A stretch of DNA of 64,000 nucleotides. Source: Lachnospiraceae bacterium. Lineage in GTDB: Bacteria > Bacillota > Clostridia > Lachnospirales > Lachnospiraceae. The position numbers and the translations under genes were made by a program. The stretch covers positions 1 to 64,000 of the forward strand of contig CAJTGD010000017.1 of the NCBI GenBank assembly GCA_910575475.1. Direction: 5' to 3'. Below the pieces are notes generated by a model. That model saw only the letters and a list, made by a program, of their open reading frames with translations, searched no databases and was not told the origin of the DNA. This document shows, piece by piece, positions 44,030-53,100 of this stretch; positions within the stretch are counted from its first letter, which is position 1, and each line of letters begins with the position of its first letter.

Positions 44030-45028
44030 ATGTCAGAGTATCTTGTAGATATAAAAAATGAGCGGCTTTCCTTTTTCACACCTGCAGGAGAAGTGAAAGC
44101 GCTGAATGATGTCTCCATTCATTTGAGAGAAGGAGAAGTGCTGGGGATCGTCGGGGAAAGCGGTTCCGGCAAATCCGTAACAGCATACAGCCTGATGGGG
44201 CTGACGGCTTATCCCGGCAGACTGATCGGGGGAAGTCTGTATTTCAACGGCCATCAGGTGGATCAGATGACGGACAAGGAGATGCGCGGTATCCGCGGAA
44301 ATGAGATCTCCATTATTTTCCAGGATCCCATGACCAGTCTGAATCCTGTGTATACGATCGGAAACCAGATCATGGAGGCGGTCCTGCTCCATACGGATAA
44401 GACGAAGGCGCAGGCAAAAGAGCGCGCGAAGGAGCTTCTGGAGCTGGTTGGGATCAATGAGCCGGAGAAGCGTCTGAAGCAGTATCCCCATGAGCTTTCC
44501 GGCGGTATGAGGCAGCGTGTGATGATCGCGATCGCGCTTGCCTGCGAACCCAAGCTCTTGATCGCGGACGAGCCTACTACGGCTCTGGACGTGACCATCC
44601 AGGCGCAGATATTGGAACTGATGATGGAATTAAAGGATAAGCTGGGAATGGCGATCATTATGATCACCCATGACCTGGGCGTGGTAGCCAGCATGTGTGA
44701 GCGGATTGCGGTCATGTATGCGGGAAAGGTCATTGAATACGGCACTGCGGAGGACATTTTCTACAATCCGAAGCACCAGTATACGAAGGGGCTGATCCGT
44801 TCCATTCCGAGAATTGACGCGAAAGAGCATGAAAGGCTGGTTCCCATCGAAGGGACTCCGGTGGACATGCTCAATCCTCCCAAGGGATGCCCCTTTGCGC
44901 CCCGATGTGAGGAGTGCATGAAGATCTGTCTGCGGGAGATGCCTCCGGTCACCAATTTCGACCGGATCCATTATACCCAGTGCTGGCTGATCCAGAAGGA
45001 GGAAATGGAGAAAGGAGCTGCAAAATGA
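44030..45028 (+). CDS. oppD: Oligopeptide ABC transporter ATPase OppD
   Basis: The 332-aa protein has Walker A GESGSGKSVTAYSL, Q-loop FQDPMTSLNPVY, signature LSGGMRQRVMIAIAL, Walker B LLIADEPTTALD and the OppD/F C-terminal Cys cluster (PPKGCPFAPRCEECMKICLR), which in relatives holds a [4Fe-4S] cluster. GAGGAATAT precedes ATG 44030, 118 bases after oppC; the gap holds no terminator. Confidence 0.95.
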   Translation: MSEYLVDIKNERLSFFTPAGEVKALNDVSIHLREGEVLGIVGESGSGKSVTAYSLMGLTAYPGRLIGGSLYFNGHQVDQMTDKEMRGIRGNEISIIFQDPMTSLNPVYTIGNQIMEAVLLHTDKTKAQAKERAKELLELVGINEPEKRLKQYPHELSGGMRQRVMIAIALACEPKLLIADEPTTALDVTIQAQILELMMELKDKLGMAIIMITHDLGVVASMCERIAVMYAGKVIEYGTAEDIFYNPKHQYTKGLIRSIPRIDAKEHERLVPIEGTPVDMLNPPKGCPFAPRCEECMKICLREMPPVTNFDRIHYTQCWLIQKEEMEKGAAK

Positions 45029-46023
45029 GCGAGAAACAGAACAGCTTCATACAGGTAGAGCATTTACAGCAGTATTTCCCGGCAGGAGGCTTCGGGAAAA
45101 ACAAAAAATATATTCAGGCCGTAGATGACGTGTCCTTTACCATTGCCAAGGGGGAGACCCTGGGGCTGGTAGGGGAATCCGGCTGCGGCAAGACTACCAC
45201 CGGGCGTACACTGCTTCGGCTGTATGAGCCCACCGGGGGAAGGTTTGTTTACGATAATGAAGTGATCTTTGATGTGGAGAAAAAGCAGTTTGTGGACATG
45301 CTTCCCTACCGGAAGCGGATGCAGATCGTATTCCAGGATCCCTATGCCAGCCTGGATCCGCGTATGACGGTGGGAGATATCGTCGGCGAGGCCATCGATG
45401 TCCACAAGATGGCAGCGAATAAGCAGGAGCGTTATGATATCATCATCGAAATGCTCCGGAGAGTGGGACTGAACTCCGAGCATGCCAACCGGTATCCTCA
45501 TGAGTTCTCCGGCGGACAGAGACAGCGTGTGGGTATCGCCAGGGCGCTTGCGGTGCGGCCGGAATTTATCGTCTGCGACGAGCCGATCTCAGCGCTGGAC
45601 GTGTCCATCCAGGCACAGGTCATCAATATGTTTGAAGATCTGCAGGAGGAGATGGGGCTGACCTATCTGTTCATTGCACATGACCTTTCCGCGGTGAAGC
45701 ATATTTCCAACCGGATCGGCGTGATGTATCTCGGGCGGATGGTGGAGCTTGCGGACAGCTATGAGCTGATCACCCATCCTCTGCATCCTTATACGAAGAG
45801 CCTGATCTCCGCGATCCCGATCGCAGATCCGAAGATCGCAAAGGAGAGCAAGCGTATCGCGCTCCAGGGAGATGTGCCGAGTCCGCTGAATCCGCCGTCC
45901 GGCTGCCGGTTCCGTACCAGGTGTCCGTATGCGGATGAGCGCTGTGCACAGGAAGCGCCGGCGTGGCGTGAAGTGGACAGAGGACATTTTTCCGCCTGCC
46001 ATCATATTGACCGGCTGGATTAA
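45025..46023 (+). CDS. oppF: Oligopeptide ABC transporter ATPase OppF
   Basis: The 332-aa protein has Walker [16 protein letters not shown]-loop [12 protein letters not shown], signature [15 protein letters not shown], Walker [12 protein letters not shown] and the C-terminal Cys motif ([18 protein letters not shown]). It overlaps the oppD stop by four bases (ATGA), so the two ATPases are made in equal amounts. Confidence 0.95.
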   Translation: MSEKQNSFIQVEHLQQYFPAGGFGKNKKYIQAVDDVSFTIAKGETLGLVGESGCGKTTTGRTLLRLYEPTGGRFVYDNEVIFDVEKKQFVDMLPYRKRMQIVFQDPYASLDPRMTVGDIVGEAIDVHKMAANKQERYDIIIEMLRRVGLNSEHANRYPHEFSGGQRQRVGIARALAVRPEFIVCDEPISALDVSIQAQVINMFEDLQEEMGLTYLFIAHDLSAVKHISNRIGVMYLGRMVELADSYELITHPLHPYTKSLISAIPIADPKIAKESKRIALQGDVPSPLNPPSGCRFRTRCPYADERCAQEAPAWREVDRGHFSACHHIDRLD

Positions 46024-46220
46024 GGGGCGGGAACCGTTCGTTGCTGTATTGGCCGGATGCGGTGCGGCAAGTGCAGGACACCGTATGAACAGTAATAATT
46101 TTATCCGGCATTGATTATGATAAACTAATACAGATGCCAGAAAACGTGTCCGTATTGTTTATAGAAAACAGAGTGCCCGATATTGACGGAAGCACTCAAA
46201 GTAAAAAAGGAGGAAACATA

Positions 46221-48002
46221 ATGAAAAAGAAAGTAATCGCTTTATTACTGGCGACTACAATGGCTTTCAGCCTGGCAGCCTGCGGTGGCGGCGGCAATAA
46301 CCAGGGGGGGGATAATAGTTCATCCCAGAGCGGTACAGAGGAAGGTACTGACGAGAGCGGCGCCGACTCCGGTGAGAAGATCCTTTCCGTTCAGATCGGA
46401 CCGGATCCGGAGACCATCGACCCTGCATTGAACAGCGCGGTAGACGGCGGAAACATGCTGCTGCACTCTTTTGAGTGTCTGCTGATCGTTGACCAGGATG
46501 GACAGCTTGCACCGGGACAGGCAGAGACCTGGGAGACCAGCGAGGACGGCCTGACATGGACCTTCCATTTGAGAGACGGCCTGAAATGGTCTGACGGCTC
46601 TGACCTGACAGCCAACGACTTCGTTTACAGCTGGAAGCGTGTGTGTGACCCGGAGGTTGCGGCTCCTTATGCGGAGACCGTACTGGGTATGGTAGAAGGC
46701 TATGACAAAGCGATTGAAGGCGAACTGGACGCGCTCCAGGTCGTTGCAGAGGATGACAAGACTCTGGTGGTAACTTTAAGCAATCCGTGTACCTATTTCG
46801 GAAGCCTTGCGGCATTTGCGACACTGAGCCCGGTACAGGAAGCGACCATCGAAGCAAACGGCGACGGATGGGCAACTTCAGCAGAAACTTATATTTCTAA
46901 CGGATCATTCTATGTATCCGAGTGGGTTCCGGGATCACACATCCTGATGAGCAAAAACCCGAATTACTGGAATGCTGATGCGATCAAGCTGGACGGCATC
47001 AAGTTCAACCTGATTGAGGACGCGAATGCATCCTACAGCGCATACCAGACAGGCGAAGTACTGATGATCAAGGACGTTCCGACCGAGGAAATTCCGTCTC
47101 TGGAAGGAAATTCTGATTATTATGTAGATCCGATCATTGGAACCTACTATCTGAGCCTGAACCTGAACAGAGAGCCGTTCACAGATAAGAACGTGCGTAA
47201 GGCACTGAGCCTTGCGATTGACCGTGATTATGTTGCGAATACACTGATGCAGGGAACCTATTCACCGGCAAGCAACTTCATGGGACCTGGCTGGATCGAT
47301 ATGGACGGCAGTGAATTCATGGAAAATGCAAACGGCGGACAGCCATATATTGATGTCACGAATCACGAAGCTAACGTGGAAGAGGCGAAGAAGCTTCTGA
47401 AGGAAGCCGGATATGAGAACGGGGAAGGACTTCCGTCCATCACCTACTCCACCAATGATGCTGGTTACCACAAGGTAGTTGCTGAATACCTGCAGGAAGC
47501 ATGGGCAGAGCTCGGCGTGGACCTGAAGGTGGATATCGTAGAGTGGGCTAGCTTTACACCGATGCGTCGTAACGGAGACTATGATGCTTCCCGTAACGGC
47601 TGGGTTGGAGACTACAGCGATCCTTCCAATATGTTAGATCTGCTGTATTCTACAAACGGAAACAATGACGGTAAGTTCAACAATGCGGATTACGATGCTG
47701 CAATGGAACTGTCCAGATCTACACTGGATCCGGATGAGCGTTCCAAGGCGCTTCATGAGGCAGAGGATATCCTGATGGAAGAAGCAGGATGTGTTCCGGT
47801 AGCTTACTACAATGACTTCTGGCTGCAGAGCGACAAGATCACAGGCTCCTGGCATTCACCGTATGGATACTGGCATTTTATGTATGCGGATATTACAGAA
47901 GGAGGAGCAGATACAGAAGGAACTGAGGATACAGAAGGAACTGAGGATGCAGAAGGAACTGAGGATGCAGAAGGAACTGAAGACACAGAAGAAGCTGAAT
48001 AA
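46221..48002 (+). CDS. oppA: Oligopeptide-binding lipoprotein OppA, with acidic repeat tail
   Basis: The 593-aa protein has a signal peptide with lipobox SLAAC, a Gly/Ser/Glu linker and the SBP_bac_5 fold (IGPDPETIDPALNSAVDGGN; LREPFTD-type loop NREPFTDKNVRKALSLAIDR). It captures peptides outside the membrane for OppBCDF. AAGGAGG precedes ATG 46221. The gene is last in the operon, which suits separate high expression. Odd: the C-terminus carries five 6-aa acidic repeats (DTEGTE type), not part of the fold. Confidence 0.94.
   Translation: MKKKVIALLLATTMAFSLAACGGGGNNQGGDNSSSQSGTEEGTDESGADSGEKILSVQIGPDPETIDPALNSAVDGGNMLLHSFECLLIVDQDGQLAPGQAETWETSEDGLTWTFHLRDGLKWSDGSDLTANDFVYSWKRVCDPEVAAPYAETVLGMVEGYDKAIEGELDALQVVAEDDKTLVVTLSNPCTYFGSLAAFATLSPVQEATIEANGDGWATSAETYISNGSFYVSEWVPGSHILMSKNPNYWNADAIKLDGIKFNLIEDANASYSAYQTGEVLMIKDVPTEEIPSLEGNSDYYVDPIIGTYYLSLNLNREPFTDKNVRKALSLAIDRDYVANTLMQGTYSPASNFMGPGWIDMDGSEFMENANGGQPYIDVTNHEANVEEAKKLLKEAGYENGEGLPSITYSTNDAGYHKVVAEYLQEAWAELGVDLKVDIVEWASFTPMRRNGDYDASRNGWVGDYSDPSNMLDLLYSTNGNNDGKFNNADYDAAMELSRSTLDPDERSKALHEAEDILMEEAGCVPVAYYNDFWLQSDKITGSWHSPYGYWHFMYADITEGGADTEGTEDTEGTEDAEGTEDAEGTEDTEEAE
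47910..47999 (+). repeat. Five tandem 18-bp repeats at the 3' end of oppA
   Basis: Five units of GATACAGAAGGAACTGAG or close variants run to the stop codon and encode D-T/A-E-G-T-E. Units two to four are nearly identical, which suggests recent slippage. Confidence 0.85.
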
Positions 48003-48038
48003 TTGTCCGTAAGCCATATGTAATGGACTGCATATTTG

Positions 48039-48073
48039 GGACTTCCCGAGAGTGATCGGGGGGTCCTTTTTTT
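48039..48073 (+). terminator. Terminator of the opp operon
   Basis: GGACTTCCCGA pairs with TCGGGGGGTCC (two G-T pairs) around a 6-base loop, followed by seven T. Confidence 0.85.
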
Positions 48074-48169
48074 CGATTGCGAAACGCTTTGTTCTTTTTC
48101 TATAAAAATTCAATGACTTTGAATCAGGTCTGTAGTACAATTATTATAAGTATTCAGAACGAGAAAACA

Positions 48170-48909
48170 GTTGATAAGAAAACCTCAGTAACTGCTATAG
48201 ACATAAAATTCGGGTGTTTTTTGAAACGGAAATTGACAGCAGAGGCTGGGCATAAGGCGTATAGCCCATGGAATAACAGCCCATGGAATATTGCGGCTGA
48301 TTTCATAGTAGATATGAGTTTTTCTGTGAAAGATATTACCGGAATGCTGATCGAATATGAGAGTGATCATAAGACAGGTATGAATGTCAATCAAATTGCG
48401 GAAATGCTTTATGAATACACTTCCGGATATCCTTTTTTAGTATCCAGACTATGCAAGCTGATTGATGAAAGAATCAGTGGGAGCACGGAATTCCAGGACA
48501 AACGGGCGGCATGGACAAGGAGAGGATTTCTGAAAGCAGTCCGAAGATGATGCAGTGATCTCAAACAGGATTTTTGAGACAATATTATATGATCTGTTTT
48601 TGTCAGAGGAACTGCTGAATAATAAAATGTATGATGCAGGATTAAAAGATAAAACACAATTTATTCAAGATGGCCGCTTGAATATGGAATTGGTTCTGGA
48701 AAAATTTGTGACCCATTTTGATGATTTATATGGGGATCAGGACAAGACATTTTACGAAGATGATGGGAGAACAGCAGTTGCTGGACTATCTTTCATACTA
48801 TCATCTGGACAAAGGCTATATGCTCAGTTACAATTTTAACAAAAATAAGCAGATCGGTGTGAAAGAAATTGAATTAGGAAACAAAGTTCTGGTGGAAGCA
48901 GTGGTATAA
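48170..48909 (+). pseudogene. AAA-ATPase-like / PD-(D/E)XK protein, C-terminal half remnant
   Basis: Three broken pieces follow family order. First KFGCFLKRKLTAEAGHKAYS to SGYPFLVSRLCKLIDERI (to ~48545), then ILYDLFLSEELLNNKMYDAG and GRLNMELVLEKFVTHFDDLY, then QLLDYLSYYHLDKGYMLSYN and NFNKNKQIGVKEIELG to 48909. Frames shift near 48550 and 48770, and the nuclease core is missing. The N-terminal P-loop half is absent. A small in-frame duplication (SPWNNSPWN) is present. It is a second subtype of the AAA/nuclease family seen at 20397. Confidence 0.65.
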
Positions 48910-48938
48910 ACAGGTAATTAAAAGGTGCGTGCAGGCAT

Positions 48939-49168
48939 ATAGGTATTTATTTGAACAGTAAAACGCCGCTCCAGCTGTTTTGCATCTGGAATTGAAGGCA
49001 GATCATTCTGCCGAAGAAGCGATCCGGCAGATCAAGGACCTCGGGTATGCCCTGAAGTTTCAGGGGAGACTGGGGGAAGAACGGCAGTATACGGGAAGGA
49101 TCCTGGCTGTCAGAATCGCATATCAGAAGGAAGATAAAAAGCATAGGTGTATGGTAGAGGTTCTTTAA
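48939..49168 (+). pseudogene. AAA-ATPase-like / PD-(D/E)XK gene reduced to its two ends
   Basis: The first piece, IGIYLNSKTPLQLF (48939-48980), is the N-terminus of the family seen at 20397 (MGIYLNSEAAYRLY), with ATA in place of ATG. It joins directly, in another frame, to the extreme C-terminal nuclease piece LHLELKADHSAEEAIRQIKD to KEDKKHRCMVEVL and stop at 49168. Well over 1 kb between is missing. The last 50 bases are repeated at 52443. Confidence 0.7.
49118..49167 (+). repeat. 50-bp perfect direct repeat, left copy (cassette boundary)
   Basis: It runs from GCATATCAGAAGGAAGATAA to GGTAGAGGTTCTTTA and encodes the last residues of a nuclease-gene remnant. The identical 50 bases are at 52443-52492. 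An AGGAGG ribosome site for the first cassette gene follows at once. Confidence 0.9.
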
Positions 49169-49181
49169 GGAGGAAGGGTTG

Positions 49182-49967
49182 ATGAGTTCGATCACAATTC
49201 AGAAAATGGGTATTTCGGATTTGGATACAGATGCTATCGTAAACGCTGCCAATAAAGAGATAGGCCGTTGCGATACAGGATCAGCGGCAATAAGAAAGTT
49301 ACAAAACAAGCCAGGGAGCTACAACGATTTTGTCAGAATGGCAGTATGCGGTATGGACAAAGCGGCTTTTGAAGGGCTAAAAAATATGCTCCTTGACAGC
49401 TATATATCATTTTCAGTTGTCAAAGATGATGATATTACTCTTGATATCTTTGCCGAGAAACTGTGTGATTATTTCTGTGCGGTAGAGCTAAAAACAGGGA
49501 AACAGTTTGAAAAAATGCTTGAAGCCTATGTGAACGGGTTGGATGCTATGGTTGAACCCTGTATCGCAAAGACACCCTCTGCAAAGAAAAATGATCCAGA
49601 CCCGGTTGTTGTACCGAGATCAAGGAAATACTATGAAAAAGCGGCAGAGAGCAAAAGCAAAAAGAATCCGACATTTACACAGCTGACTGATTATTCCCGG
49701 TTGATGCTATGCTTGTACACGGCAGTCATCAGAAATAATGGGGGAGTTATCGAGAACTTTGACTATTCTGTAGAAAGTCTTGATCCGGAGATGGTTATTA
49801 ATGCGATGAAAAAAGAAGAGGTTTCCATTATAGTTCCGTTCCCGAAAAAGAAGAGGTTTGATCTGCATGAACGATACGGTATGGATGAATGTTCTCTGGT
49901 CATATCCATCATAATGCTGTGGACAATCATTAACGGAAAAGTCCAAGGAGAGTGTGCTCATGAGTAA
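49182..49967 (+). CDS. Cassette gene 1: unknown protein with macro-domain-like N-terminus
   Basis: The 261-aa protein starts MSSITIQKMGISDLDTDAIV NAANKEIGR. The phrase DAIVNAAN is the hallmark of ADP-ribose-binding macro domains, but the following glycine-rich loop and the rest of that fold are absent. The remainder (SYNDFVRMAVCGMDKAAFEG; DYFCAVELKTGKQFEKMLEA; FTQLTDYSRLMLCLYTAVIR) matches nothing I recognise. AGGAGGAAGGG precedes ATG 49182; TTG 49179 is an alternative. Its stop overlaps cassette gene 2 by 8 bases. It may be a substrate-recognition part, or a macro piece fused by recombination. Confidence 0.6.
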   Translation: MSSITIQKMGISDLDTDAIVNAANKEIGRCDTGSAAIRKLQNKPGSYNDFVRMAVCGMDKAAFEGLKNMLLDSYISFSVVKDDDITLDIFAEKLCDYFCAVELKTGKQFEKMLEAYVNGLDAMVEPCIAKTPSAKKNDPDPVVVPRSRKYYEKAAESKSKKNPTFTQLTDYSRLMLCLYTAVIRNNGGVIENFDYSVESLDPEMVINAMKKEEVSIIVPFPKKKRFDLHERYGMDECSLVISIIMLWTIINGKVQGECAHE

Positions 49968-51000
49968 TGCAATTGTTATCAATACATTGGAGGAATTGGA
50001 GGCATTCCTGAACGAAAAAGGCGTAATGGAGATTGCCGTCAGAAATCAGAATAAGAGGTTTAAAGCATTTCAGAAAGTGATGATCAGCAACCCTCCGGAG
50101 ACGCAGGAAAAAGAACTGACGGAAAAGGTCATACATGCCCTTAACATAAATAAAAATACTGCCATGAATGAGCGGAATCTGAAGCTTCTTGGGGAAATTG
50201 CAAAGCTTGAAAAAATTGGAATTCTGCTTAATGGGCTAAATCTATGCGCGACCTGTGCGGGCTTTGCGATAATGTATGCGAAGTTGGATAAGATGAGCAT
50301 ACAGATCAATCAACAGCTCTATCAAATTCAGAAATTGATGAAGCAGAGTCAGGACATACAAAACGATTATGAATTTAACAAAGTTCTTTCCGATCATACA
50401 GATATGCTGGACAGTCAGAGAAGACAGCAGCCTTATTCAGAAGGTAAAATGCGGGAACTTGTTGACAGAGAATACAATGTACTTACGCTTTTGATCCGTT
50501 CATTTCAGAAGGATACTTCGAGTGATAATAGCACGCTGATTTTTTCCATATTTTCCATGCTTGCTATGTTCACGGTATCCTTACGAACCTTTGACGAGAT
50601 TTATTTCTTTAATAATCATAAGACATTGAGAGATAAGGATGTATGGCACCTGGCGCATGAGAAATGGATGAGTGTATATGATACTCTTTCATCGGAGTGG
50701 TTTATAGAAAAGCTTCAGGATTATGGAACCTTTGAAACGAAACTTACAACGCTGGGGGTTGATATTTACTATATCAGTCTGATGGATCAGGTGGCGGAAT
50801 TAAAGGAAGAAATTGAGGATAATCAGGCGTTGATCGTTGCGATGGGTGATACTGAGTTGTTTGGCAGGTTTAAGGAAATGAGTTCCAAAGAGATCGCCGA
50901 CTCGATAGAGGCTGCGTATAAAGAGGCGGGGGCCGGAATGGATGGGACGGTTATAAGAGCCGCCTATCAGGAGGCGATGCGGCTGGCAGCAATGATATAA
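49960..51000 (+). CDS. Cassette gene 2: coiled-coil membrane-associated protein, unknown
   Basis: The 346-aa protein has an N-terminal charged helical part and a hydrophobic segment at about 86-108 ([20 protein letters not shown]). A heptad-like coiled coil follows at about 110-135 ([19 protein letters not shown]), then a second apolar stretch near 185-200 ([18 protein letters not shown]) and an acidic helical C-terminus. No enzyme motif is visible. AAGGAG precedes ATG 49960 inside gene 1. Tight coupling with gene 1 and the AAA+ gene suggests a three-part complex at the membrane. Confidence 0.65.
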   Translation: MSNAIVINTLEELEAFLNEKGVMEIAVRNQNKRFKAFQKVMISNPPETQEKELTEKVIHALNINKNTAMNERNLKLLGEIAKLEKIGILLNGLNLCATCAGFAIMYAKLDKMSIQINQQLYQIQKLMKQSQDIQNDYEFNKVLSDHTDMLDSQRRQQPYSEGKMRELVDREYNVLTLLIRSFQKDTSSDNSTLIFSIFSMLAMFTVSLRTFDEIYFFNNHKTLRDKDVWHLAHEKWMSVYDTLSSEWFIEKLQDYGTFETKLTTLGVDIYYISLMDQVAELKEEIEDNQALIVAMGDTELFGRFKEMSSKEIADSIEAAYKEAGAGMDGTVIRAAYQEAMRLAAMI

Positions 51001-51014
51001 GAGGAGAATGGCAA

Positions 51015-52424
51015 ATGGACATATCTGTAAAAAATGCGTATGATAGACTGACTTCAGCTTGCAATAGTGTCAATAGATTACAGCAAAAGGAAAGTGAAAA
51101 GCGAAAGGAGCAGCTTGCCGCAGATATATACGGTTTTATAAGTCAGATTTCCAAAGCTAATGCCAAGGAAAGATATGCCTATTTTGATGAAGTATATCAG
51201 AATGGCAAATATCCGTATCCTGAGCCATATTCTGAACATGTTGATGGACTGTCGGGATTATTTGTATATTTGAAGAGTTTTAGTCAGAGATTAATAAGAA
51301 CTACGGCTGTTTGTCCTGATGAAATATATATCGCCTTCTTTGCGGAACTGGGAAGATACTACCGTTTGAGCAGATACGATAAAAAGGACATTGATGAACA
51401 GGAGTATATGAGATATATCAGGTCTTTGAAGGATAGTATTTCCGAAAGGAACGAAGAGCAGATTAAAATGCGCCATTCTTCTGCAGTAACAGATAAAGCG
51501 GCAGGAGCTGTGGAAAATCTGAATGCTGCGGAGACACAGCATTGCGATGAGCAAAAAATGAATGCGGAAAATCAATCATCAGAGGCAGAGCCGGAGGAAA
51601 CATTGGAAGAATTGTTGGCGAAACTGAATACGTTGATTGGACTTGACGGAGTGAAGCATGAAGTAACATCTTTGATCAACCTGCTGAAGATAAAGAAAAT
51701 CAGAGAATCCAGAGGAATGAAAACAGTAAACGTGTCTAAACATCTTGTGTTTCTGGGAAATCCTGGAACGGGTAAGACGACAGTTGCAAGACTGCTTTCG
51801 AAAATCTATAAAAGCCTGGGCGTGTTGGAAAAAGGTCAGTTGGTGGAAGTTGACAGAGCAGGGCTTGTTGCAGGATATGTTGGACAAACAGCTTTAAAAA
51901 CAAAAGAAAAAGTCGATGAAGCGATGGGCGGCATCCTGTTTATCGATGAAGCATATACGCTCGCAAAGGGTGGAACAGATTTTGGACAGGAAGCAATCGA
52001 TACCATACTGAAGGCCATGGAGGATAACCGTGAGAATTTTGTTGTAATCGTTGCCGGGTATCCTGAGTCAATGGAGAAATTTTTGGAATCCAACCCGGGA
52101 TTAAAATCCCGTTTCAACAAAAATATTATATTTGAGGATTATTCCGATGTGGAGATGTATTCTATTTTCGGTGCATTCTGTAAACCATACGGAATGAGAC
52201 TAAGCTATGAGGCAGATGAGCAGCTGAAAGCTTATCTGAGATGGCTTATTGAGAATAAAAGCGATCACTTTGCAAACGGAAGAGAAATGCGGAATCTGTT
52301 TGAACTGACACTGTCGAATCAGGCAAACCGATTAGCTGACGATACCGATCTTACGGACGAAGACTTGAATGAAATTCAGATAAGTGATTTTCCTGAAGGA
52401 GTGATAAAACTTGCTGATGAGTAG
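51015..52424 (+). CDS. Cassette gene 3: CbbX/SpoVK-type AAA+ ATPase
   Basis: Residues ~1-195 form a helical, family-specific N-terminus of unknown fold, ending in a low-complexity linker. Residues ~200-469 form a CbxX/CfqX AAA+ domain: [18 protein letters not shown], Walker [29 protein letters not shown], Walker [16 protein letters not shown], sensor-1 [10 protein letters not shown], arginine finger in [10 protein letters not shown], and sensor-2 in [19 protein letters not shown] precedes ATG 51015. Relatives remodel or unfold partners (Rubisco activase CbbX; type VII secretion EccA). Partners here are probably the two upstream proteins. Confidence 0.85.
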   Translation: MDISVKNAYDRLTSACNSVNRLQQKESEKRKEQLAADIYGFISQISKANAKERYAYFDEVYQNGKYPYPEPYSEHVDGLSGLFVYLKSFSQRLIRTTAVCPDEIYIAFFAELGRYYRLSRYDKKDIDEQEYMRYIRSLKDSISERNEEQIKMRHSSAVTDKAAGAVENLNAAETQHCDEQKMNAENQSSEAEPEETLEELLAKLNTLIGLDGVKHEVTSLINLLKIKKIRESRGMKTVNVSKHLVFLGNPGTGKTTVARLLSKIYKSLGVLEKGQLVEVDRAGLVAGYVGQTALKTKEKVDEAMGGILFIDEAYTLAKGGTDFGQEAIDTILKAMEDNRENFVVIVAGYPESMEKFLESNPGLKSRFNKNIIFEDYSDVEMYSIFGAFCKPYGMRLSYEADEQLKAYLRWLIENKSDHFANGREMRNLFELTLSNQANRLADDTDLTDEDLNEIQISDFPEGVIKLADE

Positions 52425-52442
52425 AATGGAAAAGCTATCGTA

Positions 52443-52492
52443 GCATATCAGAAGGAAGATAAAAAGCATAGGTGTATGGTAGAGGTTCTTTA
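52443..52492 (+). repeat. 50-bp perfect direct repeat, right copy (cassette boundary)
   Basis: It is identical to 49118-49167. It lies 18 bases after the stop of cassette gene 3, without the rest of the nuclease gene it comes from. GGGAGGG, the ribosome site of the broken membrane gene at 52511, follows at once. Confidence 0.9.
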
Positions 52493-52510
52493 GGGAGGGA
52501 TGGTTTAAAT

Positions 52511-52884
52511 ATGCGTTTTGGATTTTCTCATGTAGGCCTGATTTATCTCTTTATGCTGATGCTCCCGAATGTTATTTGGACAAAGAATCAGCCGAAGGAT
52601 TATGAGAAATATGTCGGCAATGAAAATAAGGTGCTTCTTGTAATGGAGAGGATAGGGGGAGTTCTGGTTTCCTGCGTGGTACTGATTTTTCCGACTTCAA
52701 CATCAATTCCTGGTTAGAGTGGTCTTGGTGTCTGGCGGCTTCCTTTGTATTGAAAATACTTTACGAGATTTTCTGGATTCGGTATTTCAAGAGTGAAAAG
52801 ACAATGCGGGATTTTTATGAGAATGGTTCTTTCACAGGCTGCATAATGGCTATGTATGATAGAATACATGCGGAAGGGAAATAA
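52511..52884 (+). pseudogene. Small membrane protein gene, deleted and frameshifted
   Basis: The first frame (MRFGFSHVGLIYLFMLMLPN, then VIWTKNQPKDYEKYVGNENK, to about 52690) is the N-terminus of a multi-helix membrane protein. The tail continues in another frame (SWLEWSWCLAASFVLKILYE; FFWIRYF-like stretch; MAMYDRIHAEGK) to stop at 52884. A frame change near 52690, and probably loss of middle helices, make it inactive. Function of intact relatives is not known to me. Confidence 0.55.
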
Positions 52885-52892
52885 CCACTCAG

Positions 52893-53100
52893 TATAGCTT
52901 GTTACTATTCACAGCCACTTCACTCACATGCGCAAAAACAGCCAGCAAAGCTGTCTGCCGATGCTGCGCGTCTAGACTTTTTGCTTATGTGGGCGAAGTG
53001 ACTGATTCCAGCCAGATAAAAACTGTCAATCAGCTTCTTACAAGCTTCGCTTGACGAATCTGACTGCCATTTTTTATCTGACTGTGAATAGTAACTATAG
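52893..53100. mobile_element. MITE-like palindromic element containing family-B repeat copy 2
   Basis: The ends TATAG...TTACTATTCACAG (52893-52914) and CTGTGAATAGTAA...TATAG (53082-53100) are inverted repeats with a perfect 13-bp core. Inside are the family-B repeat (52915-53013) and a second hairpin, CAGATAAAAA (53013-53022) with TTTTTATCTG (53071-53080). About 208 bp with nested dyads and no gene fits a miniature transposable element mobilised in trans. Confidence 0.55.

Noticed and set aside
48970-49170. Small standalone gene of about 60 codons (LELKADHSAEEAIRQ...)
   Set aside because: It lacks a ribosome site and matches only the extreme C-terminus of a much longer nuclease family, so it is a remnant and not a small gene.
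49118-52492. Integrase-type att sites for the 50-bp direct repeats
   Set aside because: No integrase or recombinase gene lies inside the cassette and the repeat is protein-coding sequence of a multi-copy family; homologous recombination explains it better.
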